Shown piece after piece: positions 1 to 5,708 of a DNA stretch of 9,133 nt. The stretch comes from Eubacteriales bacterium (GTDB lineage: Bacteria; Bacillota; Clostridia; Christensenellales; CAG-138), in NCBI GenBank assembly GCA_028703645.1, contig JAQVML010000033.1, positions 1-9,133 of the forward strand, given 5' to 3'. The first letter of the stretch is position 1, and each line of letters opens with the position of its first letter. The notes beneath the pieces are model-generated. The model saw nothing but the letters and a program-made list of their open reading frames with translations, searched no databases and was not told where the DNA came from. Made by a program: the position numbers and the translations under genes.

Positions 1-509
1 CCAAAGAGCAAAACCGCGTGACCAAATTCAAACCCGTTTTTCTTGCCGCCGATAAAAATCTTGCCATCGATCACAAGCCCGCCGCCGATTCCGGTGCCGA
101 TCGTGATGAGAAGCCCGAAGGAACAGCCGCGAAACGCGCCGCAGTAATACTCGGCGAGCGCTGCCGCGTTTGCGTCGTTTTCCACATAGACGCGAATGCC
201 CGGAAAATGATCGCCAACGAGCTTGCAGAGCGGGAAATTATGATAATCCAGATTGTGCGCGTCGATGACCACGCCGCGATCATAATCGATACTGCCGGGC
301 ACGGCGAGACCGATTGCGGAAATCTCCTCCATTTTCAGTCCGTTTTCGGCGATGAGCCCGCTGATCAGCGTCTGAATGGTCGTGATGGAGTCCTTTGGCT
401 CACCCGTGTGCGGAAAAGGACTCGATTTTTTGCTGATGAGCTTGAAATCCTCGCTGACAACGCCCGCGGCAATCTTGCTTCCGCCGATATCTACGCCAAT
501 GCTAAACAT
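1..509 (-). CDS. ROK-family sugar kinase (glucokinase-like), C-terminus cut by window edge
   Basis: Probably a cytosolic ATP-dependent hexose kinase of the ROK family, glucokinase type; sugar specificity cannot be read from this fragment. Reading the minus strand from the ATG at 509-507 gives 169 complete codons before the window ends, roughly the first half of a family of about 300-320 residues. Visible motifs are the N-terminal phosphate-binding segment DIGGSK (residues 7-12), the catalytic loop ENDANAAALAE (110-120) with the presumed catalytic base Asp112, the glycine-rich TIGTGIGGG (136-144), and EFGH (161-164), whose His is a zinc ligand in ROK proteins. The CxCGxxGC zinc motif would lie beyond the edge. 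The start is supported by AGGAGGA at 516-522. The gene lies 39 bases downstream of the HAD phosphatase stop, so it is probably the third gene of the proA operon. ROK repressors are an alternative, but they carry an N-terminal helix-turn-helix; this protein starts directly with the kinase fold. Confidence 0.9.
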   Translation of the reverse strand, partial: MFSIGVDIGGSKIAAGVVSEDFKLISKKSSPFPHTGEPKDSITTIQTLISGLIAENGLKMEEISAIGLAVPGSIDYDRGVVIDAHNLDYHNFPLCKLVGDHFPGIRVYVENDANAAALAEYYCGAFRGCSFGLLITIGTGIGGGLVIDGKIFIGGKKNGFEFGHAVLLF

Positions 510-548
510 GCTGAATCCTCCTAGCCGCGATTTCAAAATCACGGTTTA

Positions 549-1349
549 TTACTTGGTTAAAATATGCTGCTCGATCAAGACGGCGACGCCGTCCTCATCG
601 CAAGCGGGCACGATCAGATCGGCAACCGCCTTCACCTCTTCCGCTCCGTCTGCAACGCAAGCGCCGAGGCCCGCCCACTCGATCATCTCCTGATCTAAGA
701 AATTGTCTCCAATCGCCGCAGTCTGTTCCCGCGGAATACGCAAGAATGAGGCGAGCTCCTCCAACGCAGAGGCTTTCGTAATGCCGAGGTTGTTGATTTC
801 GATGAATCCCGGGCTGGAACGCGAAACCTGTGCAATTCCTTCAAAACGCTTCCGAAACTGAAAAAATAGTTCATCCTGCCGCTCAAGCGGTGCAAAGACA
901 AGTATCTTCGGCACATTGTGAAACGACTTCTTCCGGATGTCGGGATCGACGATAAATTGAAGCTTATGCCGGTTGACATAACCGCTCGCGGCCTCGCTCA
1001 ACTGCTCGCTGATGACCGTCTCGTCGAGGTAGATCTGCGCGGGCAAATTCGCTTGCTTCGCATACTCCAGCACCTCGCGAATGATAGCCGGGTCCATCTC
1101 GTGCAGTACTAGCGCGTGCTCGCTGTCGATATCCGCAATCATAGCGCCGCCATATTGAATGGAAGGCCCGTGTAAGTCAAGCGCCTTCCAAATCGGGCGC
1201 GTTGCGATTCGTCCACGACCGGTTGCCAGAATGACGTCAATTCCCTCTTCTCTGGCTCTGCGGATGGCATTTTGGTTTCGTTGGCTGATCTCACCCATAT
1301 GGTTGATCAGCGTTCCGTCAATATCGAGTGCGATGAGTTTGATGCTCAT
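549..1349 (-). CDS. Cof-type HAD-IIB family hydrolase (sugar-phosphate or cofactor phosphatase)
   Basis: A 266-residue haloacid-dehalogenase phosphatase of the Cof/YbiV type with a C2 cap. These are cytosolic Mg-dependent enzymes that dephosphorylate sugar phosphates, flavin or pyridoxal phosphates, often promiscuously; the substrate here is unknown. All four HAD motifs are present. Motif I is DIDGTL (9-14), with nucleophile Asp9 and acid/base Asp11. Motif II is Thr43 in ATGR. Motif III is Lys192 in GITKASAL. Motif IV is GDNFLDQEM (214-222), with Asp215 and Asp219 as metal ligands. The cap lies between about residues 80 and 185. Length is normal for the family. The start is supported by GGGAGA at 1354-1359. 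The gene sits between proA (42-base gap upstream) and the ROK kinase (39-base gap downstream), with no promoter or terminator evident in either gap, so co-transcription is inferred. The specific annotation stops at family level. Confidence 0.93.
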   Translation of the reverse strand: MSIKLIALDIDGTLINHMGEISQRNQNAIRRAREEGIDVILATGRGRIATRPIWKALDLHGPSIQYGGAMIADIDSEHALVLHEMDPAIIREVLEYAKQANLPAQIYLDETVISEQLSEAASGYVNRHKLQFIVDPDIRKKSFHNVPKILVFAPLERQDELFFQFRKRFEGIAQVSRSSPGFIEINNLGITKASALEELASFLRIPREQTAAIGDNFLDQEMIEWAGLGACVADGAEEVKAVADLIVPACDEDGVAVLIEQHILTK

Positions 1350-1391
1350 TCTTTCTCCCGTGTGTTACTTCCGCTATCCTGCGGATTTGTT

Positions 1392-2633
1392 TTATCGAAT
1401 CTGTCCCTCGCCGCGAATGGCATACTTGACCGTCGTCAACTCATCCAGTCCCATCGGTCCTCTTGCATGCAGTTTTTGCGTGCTGATGCCAATCTCCGCG
1501 CCAAAGCCGAACTCTTCGCCGTCCGTAAAGCGCGTCGAGGCGTTGACATAGACCGCGGCGGAATTCACTTCGTTTAGGAATCGCTCCGCCGTGCGGTAAC
1601 ATTCGGTCACGATCGCGTCGCTGTGGTGCGTGCCATAGGTTTCGATATGTGAAATTGCTTCCTCGAGGGAATCGACCACTTTGATCGAGAGAATCAGGTC
1701 GTTGTATTCCGTCGACCAATCCTCTTGTGTGGCGTCAATCGAGCCCGGCATGAGACTCTTGGAGCGTTCGTCGCACCTGAGCTCTACCCCGCGCGCAGCC
1801 AAACGCTTCGCGATTTCGGGTAAGCACTTAGTTGCAACGCTTGCGTGAACAAGCAACGTCTCTGCGGCGTTGCAGACGGAGGGACGCGAACATTTTGCGT
1901 TTTCGATGATGCCCGTCGCCATCGCAAGATCGGCCGACTCGTCGATATACACATGACACACGCCAACGCCCGTTTCGATCACCGGAACGGTTGCCTGCTG
2001 CATCACGCTCTGAATGAGGCCGTGTCCGCCGCGCGGAATCAGCACGTCGATCAGGCCGTTGAGTTTCATCATTTCGTTCGCCGCCGCGCGGTCGGTATCG
2101 CGCAGAAGTCCAATCGCGCCATCGGGGATTCCGTTTTGAATCGCAGCTTCGTTGAGCGCGTCGCAAACGGCGGCGTTGCTCAGCAGCGCCTCGCTACCCC
2201 CGCGCAGCACGCAGGCGTTTCCGCTCTTGATGCATAGCGCAATCGCGTCCGCTGTTACATTCGGGCGCGCTTCATAGATAATGCCGATGACGCCAAGCGG
2301 CACGCGGCGCTTCTCAATTCGAAGGCCGTTCGGGCGAACGAAAACCGCGTCGCTCTTGCCGATCGGGTCCGGCAGAAGGGATACCTTGCGCATGCCGTTT
2401 GCCATGCCTTCCACGCGCTTTTGATCGAGCGTCAGGCGATCGATAAACGAGTCTTTCTCTCCGCGCTCTTTTGCAAGGCGAACGTCTTGTGCGTTTGCTT
2501 GCAAAATCTTTGGCGTAGCCGTGATCAGCGCGTCCGCCATTGCAACAAGCGCGTCGTTTCTCGTCTTAGCGGAAGTGATGGCGAGCTTGCCGGAGGCAGC
2601 TTTTGCGCTCAATGCCAAATCGCGAACAGACAT
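1392..2633 (-). CDS. proA: Gamma-glutamyl phosphate reductase (glutamate-5-semialdehyde dehydrogenase)
   Basis: ProA catalyses the second step of proline synthesis: NADPH-dependent reduction of L-glutamyl 5-phosphate to glutamate 5-semialdehyde in the cytosol, usually with ProB (glutamate 5-kinase). The 413-residue length matches the family. Recognisable segments are VPLGVIGIIYEARPNVTADA (111-130), the glycine-rich LIPRGGHGLI (198-207), IETGVGVCHVYID (219-231), the active-site segment RPSVCNAAETLLVH (250-263) with presumed catalytic Cys254, and the conserved C-terminal block FTDGEEFGFGAEIGISTQKL (369-388). I chose the ATG at 2633-2631 because GGAGGGA (2641-2647) sits 7 bases upstream. A longer in-frame start (GTG at 2687) would lie upstream of the predicted transcription start. 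proB is not adjacent: the neighbour upstream is divergently transcribed. proA appears to lead a unit with the HAD phosphatase and ROK kinase. No broken motif was seen. Confidence 0.97.
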   Translation of the reverse strand: MSVRDLALSAKAASGKLAITSAKTRNDALVAMADALITATPKILQANAQDVRLAKERGEKDSFIDRLTLDQKRVEGMANGMRKVSLLPDPIGKSDAVFVRPNGLRIEKRRVPLGVIGIIYEARPNVTADAIALCIKSGNACVLRGGSEALLSNAAVCDALNEAAIQNGIPDGAIGLLRDTDRAAANEMMKLNGLIDVLIPRGGHGLIQSVMQQATVPVIETGVGVCHVYIDESADLAMATGIIENAKCSRPSVCNAAETLLVHASVATKCLPEIAKRLAARGVELRCDERSKSLMPGSIDATQEDWSTEYNDLILSIKVVDSLEEAISHIETYGTHHSDAIVTECYRTAERFLNEVNSAAVYVNASTRFTDGEEFGFGAEIGISTQKLHARGPMGLDELTTVKYAIRGEGQIR

Positions 2634-2640
2634 AGTATGA

Positions 2641-2647
2641 TCCCTCC
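2641..2647 (-). promoter_or_regulatory. Ribosome binding site of proA
   Basis: On the minus strand this reads GGAGGGA, 7 bases before the ATG ending at 2631. It decides the proA start over the longer in-frame GTG at 2687. Confidence 0.85.
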
Positions 2648-2660
2648 AAACTTTCAAAAC

Positions 2661-2689
2661 ATTATATCGTATATAGTAGGGAATCACAA
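2661..2689 (-). promoter_or_regulatory. Sigma-A-type promoter for the proA operon
   Basis: On the minus strand a TTGTGA -35 box (2684-2689) is separated by 17 bases from a perfect TATAAT -10 box (2661-2666). Transcription would start near 2654, giving a leader of about 20 bases that contains the proA ribosome binding site. A 6-base inverted repeat (2691-2706) abuts the -35 box and is a candidate regulator site. Confidence 0.75.
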
Positions 2690-2690
2690 G

Positions 2691-2706
2691 TTGAAAACCG
2701 TTTCAA
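2691..2706. repeat. Short inverted repeat, TTGAAA-4-TTTCAA, between divergent genes
   Basis: TTGAAA (2691-2696) and TTTCAA (2701-2706) are a perfect inverted repeat with a 4-base spacer. It lies one base upstream of the proA -35 box and about 25 bases upstream of the candidate -35 of the divergent flavoprotein genes. A similar TTTCAAAA occurs at 2652-2659 in the proA leader. This placement suits a transcription-factor site, but the repeat is short and could be chance. Confidence 0.35.
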
Positions 2707-2729
2707 AGCGACTGTGTTGATCAATTTGC

Positions 2730-2762
2730 TTGACGAAGAGTAAGGAACGTGATACTCCTTAC
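2730..2762 (+). promoter_or_regulatory. Candidate promoter of the flavoprotein pair overlapped by a dyad operator
   Basis: TTGACG (2730-2735) is a good -35 box. Seventeen bases further on, TACTCC (2753-2758) is a poor -10, although it is preceded by a TG (2750-2751) as in extended -10 promoters. A perfect 7-base inverted repeat, GTAAGGA (2740-2746) and TCCTTAC (2756-2762) with a 9-base spacer, covers the spacer and -10 region. A dyad between -35 and a weak -10 is typical of regulated promoters, including those under MerR-type activators. No regulator gene is in the window, so the factor is unknown. Confidence 0.5.
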
Positions 2763-2775
2763 ATAACAAATCTGT

Positions 2776-2782
2776 GGAGGGA
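2776..2782 (+). promoter_or_regulatory. Ribosome binding site of the first flavoprotein gene
   Basis: GGAGGGA ends 4 bases before the ATG at 2787. It selects that ATG over an in-frame TTG at 2730, which coincides with the candidate -35 box and so is unlikely to be translated. Confidence 0.8.
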
Positions 2783-2786
2783 ACAC

Positions 2787-3347
2787 ATGCAGGCTTATCT
2801 GATCTCCGACGGAGAGTTTCTTTCGCCGAGACAAAAACAAATCAAACAACAATTGACGGAATACTTTACCGCAAAGGGATTCTCCATTTTGGAGAAAACG
2901 CTGGAGCGGGACTCGCTCGCATTCTGCCGTGGCTGCTTCGACTGCTGGGTCAAAACGCCGGGAGAATGCATCATGAAGGACGGGATTGTCGAGATCAATC
3001 GCGCGTGTATGACGAGCGACGTGGTCGTGTATCTTTGTCCCGTTATATTTGGTCAATTCTCCGCAAACATGAAGTATGCAATCGACCGCTGGCTGCCGAA
3101 CATGCTGCCGTTTTTCATCACAAGAGACGATGGCTCCACCATGCATTCTCCGCGCTATCGCGACTATGCGGCGCAGGTCTTCATTGGCTATGGCGAGACT
3201 CTTTCGCCGGAGGAATCGCAGCTCTTTATCGATATCAACAAAAAACATCGCAGTAATGTTACGGTCATCATCGATGAGCGAGATAACGACAAAATCGTCT
3301 CCGCGCTAAACGCAGTCAGCCTCAGCCGTGTGGGAGGTGCCTTATGA
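2787..3347 (+). CDS. Flavodoxin-fold NAD(P)H-dependent FMN reductase-like protein with four-cysteine motif
   Basis: A 186-residue cytosolic protein resembling the NADPH-dependent FMN reductase / iron-sulfur flavoprotein group; the electron donor and acceptor are unknown. The clearest signature is C-X2-C-X2-C-X7-C at Cys47, Cys50, Cys53 and Cys61, followed by an acidic/glycine turn. This spacing matches the compact cysteine motif that binds a 4Fe-4S cluster in Isf-type flavoproteins. The segment VVVYLCPVIFGQFSANMKYAIDRW (79-102, described here by its position and the core PVIFGQFSANMK) is the usual flavin-binding and dimer-contact region. The N-terminal phosphate-binding loop, normally like GSPRxxGNT after strand 1, is not recognisable: residues 7-17 run SDGEFLSPRQK. 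The stop codon overlaps the next gene's start in ATGA, so the two are translationally coupled. Cluster binding is inferred from cysteine spacing only. Confidence 0.85.
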   Translation: MQAYLISDGEFLSPRQKQIKQQLTEYFTAKGFSILEKTLERDSLAFCRGCFDCWVKTPGECIMKDGIVEINRACMTSDVVVYLCPVIFGQFSANMKYAIDRWLPNMLPFFITRDDGSTMHSPRYRDYAAQVFIGYGETLSPEESQLFIDINKKHRSNVTVIIDERDNDKIVSALNAVSLSRVGGAL

Positions 3348-4027
3348 GTGAATCGGGTAAACGTGTTATTCTTCTGAGCGCGAGTCCCAAAGTAGACCAA
3401 TCTTGGGCGGTCTCGGAAATACTCGCAAAGCGCGGCGAAATGCAGCTCAAAAACGAGCAAATAGACGCTACACTGATCAACGTCAGACACGCAATCATGC
3501 ATCACGAGACGTTACCAGCGTTTGAGAACATGCAGGAAGCGGACGCAATCGTGCTGGTATTTCCCCTCTACTTCTTTTGCTTGCCGGGAATGTTGACGCG
3601 CTTTTTGCAGGATTTTTCGACGAAAGAGGCAAAAGAGAAGAAAGACTGCGCCGTGTTCGCGATTGTCAACTGCGGCTTTCCGGAGCCTGAGCTCAATTTG
3701 GAAGCGATGCGCGTTGTGGAGCAGTTTACGCTCCAAACCGGTCGCGTGTTTGGCGGCGGCGTCATGATCGGCTGCGGCGGCATGTTCATCAGCACACAGA
3801 AAGCGCCGTTTATGAAACAAGTCATGGCCGAGCTGGACAGCGTGTTTGAGCGAGTAAGACGCTATACCGAAGATTCGAGTTCTATCGAAGCAAAGATAAT
3901 CGCGACCGCTCCCAAGTTTCCGCGAAAGCTATATTTCTTCGCCGGAAACGCTGGCTGGAAGTCGACGGCAAGAAAGAATCATTTAACACGAAAGGACTTA
4001 TATCGTACGCCTTATCGACAAGAATAG
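3344..4027 (+). CDS. Flavodoxin-fold NAD(P)H-dependent oxidoreductase, partner of the upstream gene
   Basis: A 227-residue cytosolic flavodoxin-fold protein, probably an FMN-dependent oxidoreductase or subunit; its reaction is unknown. After strand 1 (VILLSASPK, 8-16) a serine-rich loop and SWAVSE (20-25) match the FMN phosphate-binding region of this superfamily. The segment ADAIVLVFPLYFFCLPGML (67-85) is the usual second flavin loop, and the segment from AIVNCGFPEP (106-115) resembles the third. It lacks the four-cysteine cluster motif of its neighbour. About 37 C-terminal residues (190-227), rich in Lys, Arg and aromatic residues, extend past the core fold, with GNAGWKSTARKN (201-212) in the middle. 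The ATG overlaps the upstream TGA by 4 bases (ATGA) and is preceded by GGGAGGTG (3332-3339). Coupling plus complementary motifs suggests the two proteins act together. A hairpin terminator follows directly. Confidence 0.85.
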   Translation: MSESGKRVILLSASPKVDQSWAVSEILAKRGEMQLKNEQIDATLINVRHAIMHHETLPAFENMQEADAIVLVFPLYFFCLPGMLTRFLQDFSTKEAKEKKDCAVFAIVNCGFPEPELNLEAMRVVEQFTLQTGRVFGGGVMIGCGGMFISTQKAPFMKQVMAELDSVFERVRRYTEDSSSIEAKIIATAPKFPRKLYFFAGNAGWKSTARKNHLTRKDLYRTPYRQE

Positions 4028-4038
4028 ACATAAAGCAG

Positions 4039-4072
4039 CGAACCGCCGTATAACCGGCGGTTCGTTTGTTTT
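4039..4072 (+). terminator. Rho-independent terminator after the flavoprotein pair
   Basis: CGAACCGCCG (4039-4048) and CGGCGGTTCG (4055-4064) form a perfect 10-base-pair GC-rich stem with a 6-base loop, followed by TTTGTTTT (4065-4072). It starts 11 bases after the stop codon of the second flavoprotein gene. It lies in the 65-base gap to the convergent permease gene and may also stop permease transcripts, but the tail on the minus strand is less T-rich. Confidence 0.9.
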
Positions 4073-4092
4073 CGGGTTGAATGGGTCAGCGC

Positions 4093-5454
4093 TTATTGCT
4101 CCAATTTCTTTTCTTTTGCGAAGAAGACGCCGATGACCATGATGACGGCAAACAGGACGAGATACCAGACCACCGCCATCTTATGCGAAACGATTGCCGC
4201 ATACACCATAAACAGGCAACCAAGTACGCCGAGCGTCGGCATCACAATGCGTTTGACCGCACCAAGGTCCTTCTGCTTCACCATAAACGCGATGAACATC
4301 GGGATGTACATGGCATACACCGTGATGATCGGCAGCTCCGAAGAGTCAAACGACAGCACGCCAAACCAGGATGTTTCGACGAGGTTTGCGCCGTAGAAAT
4401 AGGCAAGCCACAGCGCGCAAAGCAGCAGGCCGAGCACGGAAGAATTGGTCGCCATGTTGGTTTTGGGGCTGATTTCAAGATAGACGTCCGGCTTCGGGCC
4501 AACTTTGCGAGCGGCAAGGCAGTAGAAGCCGCGCGTGCAACCCATCATGAGGCCGTTGAGTGTACCTAGACAGGAGATGATGACGAACACGAACAGGAGC
4601 GTGCCGCCAACGCTGGAGAACAGCGTGGAGAAAGCGATCTTCGCGCCTTCCTGACCGTTTTCCATAAGCGTTGCATTCGAAACCACGCCCGCGAGGCCAA
4701 CGTAGTAAAGAATGTAGACCACGATTACGATAGCGGCGCCAACAACCAGCGCAATCGGCAGGTTTTTCTTGGAATCACGCAGCTCCGCGTTGATGCTGGT
4801 CGCGATGACCCAGCCTTCATACGCAAACGCCGTTGCGCAAACCGCAGTCAATAGCGCACTGCTCTTCGAGGCGACAACCGTGACAGCGTTGGTGAAGTTT
4901 GCAACCGTCATTCCGTTGGTGAGCCCCACGATCACGCCGACGACGCCCATGAGCACGAGCGGAATCAGCTTGATCACGGTCGTAGTCACCTGGAATTTTC
5001 CAGCGAGCTTTGGCGAGAGCGCATTGATGGCATAGCTCGCGATGAGATATACCGCGGAGATCACCATACACTCCGGGCCGACGATCGACCAGCCGAAGAG
5101 CACCGCGGTATAGCGCGCGGAAACCCATGCCAAAACGCTGGTCAGTGTCGGATAATAGATGGTGGCAAAAAACCAGCCCATCATATAACCGTATTTTTTG
5201 CCGACCGTGACTTCGGAATAGTCGACGACACCGTTGACATACTCATACTTGGTCGCCATAACGGCAAACACGTAAGAGCAGATCATCATGATCACGCCGC
5301 CGATGATCCACGCAAGTATGCCAAGCGGCAGATTGCCGCCGGTTACGCCGAGAATCTTTTCGGCTTTAAAGAAAACGCCGCTTCCGATGACGATACCCAC
5401 GACCATCGAGATAGCGGTAAACAAACCGTATTTCTTTTTGAGTTGTGTATCCAT
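4093..5454 (-). CDS. APC-superfamily amino-acid permease (LAT/SteT-like)
   Basis: A 453-residue integral membrane transporter with about 12 predicted hydrophobic segments, which fits the amino acid-polyamine-organocation (APC) superfamily. These carry amino acids by proton or sodium symport or by exchange; the substrate here is unknown. Family signs are the unwound first helix GIVIGSGVFFK (20-30), where the GxGxF-type glycines bind the substrate backbone, and the sixth-helix region AFAYEGWVIATSINAEL (209-225), followed by RDSKKNLP (226-233), resembling the 'E(I/L)xxPxKNLP' loop of LAT/SteT-like members. Further hydrophobic stretches run to the short charged tail AKEKKLEQ (446-453). There is no cleavable signal peptide. 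The start ATG (5454-5452) has an AGGGGAT-type site at 5461-5467 and a strong promoter upstream. It stands alone, convergent with the flavoprotein genes and divergent from the alpha-galactosidase gene. Confidence 0.92.
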   Translation of the reverse strand: MDTQLKKKYGLFTAISMVVGIVIGSGVFFKAEKILGVTGGNLPLGILAWIIGGVIMMICSYVFAVMATKYEYVNGVVDYSEVTVGKKYGYMMGWFFATIYYPTLTSVLAWVSARYTAVLFGWSIVGPECMVISAVYLIASYAINALSPKLAGKFQVTTTVIKLIPLVLMGVVGVIVGLTNGMTVANFTNAVTVVASKSSALLTAVCATAFAYEGWVIATSINAELRDSKKNLPIALVVGAAIVIVVYILYYVGLAGVVSNATLMENGQEGAKIAFSTLFSSVGGTLLFVFVIISCLGTLNGLMMGCTRGFYCLAARKVGPKPDVYLEISPKTNMATNSSVLGLLLCALWLAYFYGANLVETSWFGVLSFDSSELPIITVYAMYIPMFIAFMVKQKDLGAVKRIVMPTLGVLGCLFMVYAAIVSHKMAVVWYLVLFAVIMVIGVFFAKEKKLEQ

Positions 5455-5513
5455 TGCCCAATCCCCTTATTTCATTTTTGATATGATAAGAAAGCTCACT
5501 CAACCTCGATACA

Positions 5514-5542
5514 TTTATACATGATGCAGAATATATTGTCAA
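5514..5542 (-). promoter_or_regulatory. Sigma-A-type promoter for the APC permease
   Basis: On the minus strand a perfect TTGACA -35 box (5537-5542) is followed after exactly 17 bases by TATAAA (5514-5519). Transcription would start near 5507, leaving a leader of about 53 bases before the ATG at 5454. I saw no attenuator hairpin or riboswitch in that leader. Confidence 0.8.
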
Positions 5543-5584
5543 CAAACTTCAAATCAGATTCCGCATAAAAATTCAAAAAACCTT

Positions 5585-5595
5585 CGATCGGATCG
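5585..5595. repeat. CGAT-3-ATCG dyad upstream of the alpha-galactosidase promoter
   Basis: CGAT (5585-5588) and ATCG (5592-5595) flank a CGG core four bases before the -35 box of the alpha-galactosidase promoter. A related dyad, TCGAT-6-ATCGA, occurs in the leader at 5658-5673. The two are short and only loosely alike; they are listed as candidate regulator sites, not proven ones. Confidence 0.3.
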
Positions 5596-5598
5596 TCA

Positions 5599-5627
5599 TT
5601 GACGGTAAAAGCTGCAAAAGCTACAAT
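5599..5627 (+). promoter_or_regulatory. Sigma-A-type promoter for the alpha-galactosidase gene
   Basis: TTGACG (5599-5604) and TACAAT (5622-5627) are separated by 17 bases. The start would be near 5634, giving a leader of about 75 bases. The spacer and the first base of the -10 box contain a direct repeat of AAAAGCT (5607-5613 and 5616-5622) with a 9-base period, a possible operator. The permease promoter lies about 60 bases away and faces outward. Confidence 0.78.
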
Positions 5628-5657
5628 AATACTACATACTCTAATAACATTGAGTTC

Positions 5658-5673
5658 TCGATTGGTTCATCGA
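5658..5673. repeat. TCGAT-6-ATCGA inverted repeat in the alpha-galactosidase leader
   Basis: TCGAT (5658-5662) and ATCGA (5669-5673) form a perfect 5-base inverted repeat with a 6-base spacer, about 25-40 bases downstream of the predicted transcription start. It could be an operator half of a two-site arrangement with 5585-5595, or chance. Confidence 0.3.
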
Positions 5674-5694
5674 TGTTGCTGATTCAAAAATCAC

Positions 5695-5703
5695 AGGAAA
5701 GGA
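5695..5703 (+). promoter_or_regulatory. Ribosome binding site of the alpha-galactosidase gene
   Basis: AGGAAAGGA ends 5 bases before the ATG at 5709. The in-frame ATG at 5673 has no purine-rich site upstream, so 5709 is preferred; the longer form would add 12 residues. Confidence 0.75.
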
Positions 5704-5708
5704 ATTCT

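Noticed and set aside
18..524. 168-codon open frame on the plus strand
   Set aside because: It lies antisense over the ROK kinase, whose motifs are intact on the minus strand; its translation shows no recognisable domain and it has no ribosome binding site.
2740..2762. The GTAAGGA/TCCTTAC dyad as a transcription terminator
   Set aside because: The stem is only 7 bases with a 9-base loop and no T-run on either side, and no gene ends there; an operator is more likely.
2721..3248. 175-codon open frame on the minus strand
   Set aside because: It is the complement of the first flavoprotein gene, starts inside it and its product matches no family I recognise; the plus-strand gene has the cysteine motif, ribosome binding site and coupling.
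4081..4569. 162-codon open frame on the plus strand across the permease C-terminus
   Set aside because: Rich in His, Arg and Lys as expected from reading a membrane-protein gene backwards; no start signal, and it follows directly after a terminator.
5455..5536. Possible riboswitch or T-box in the permease leader
   Set aside because: The predicted leader is only about 53 bases, with no specifier loop, T-box sequence or terminator/antiterminator hairpins.
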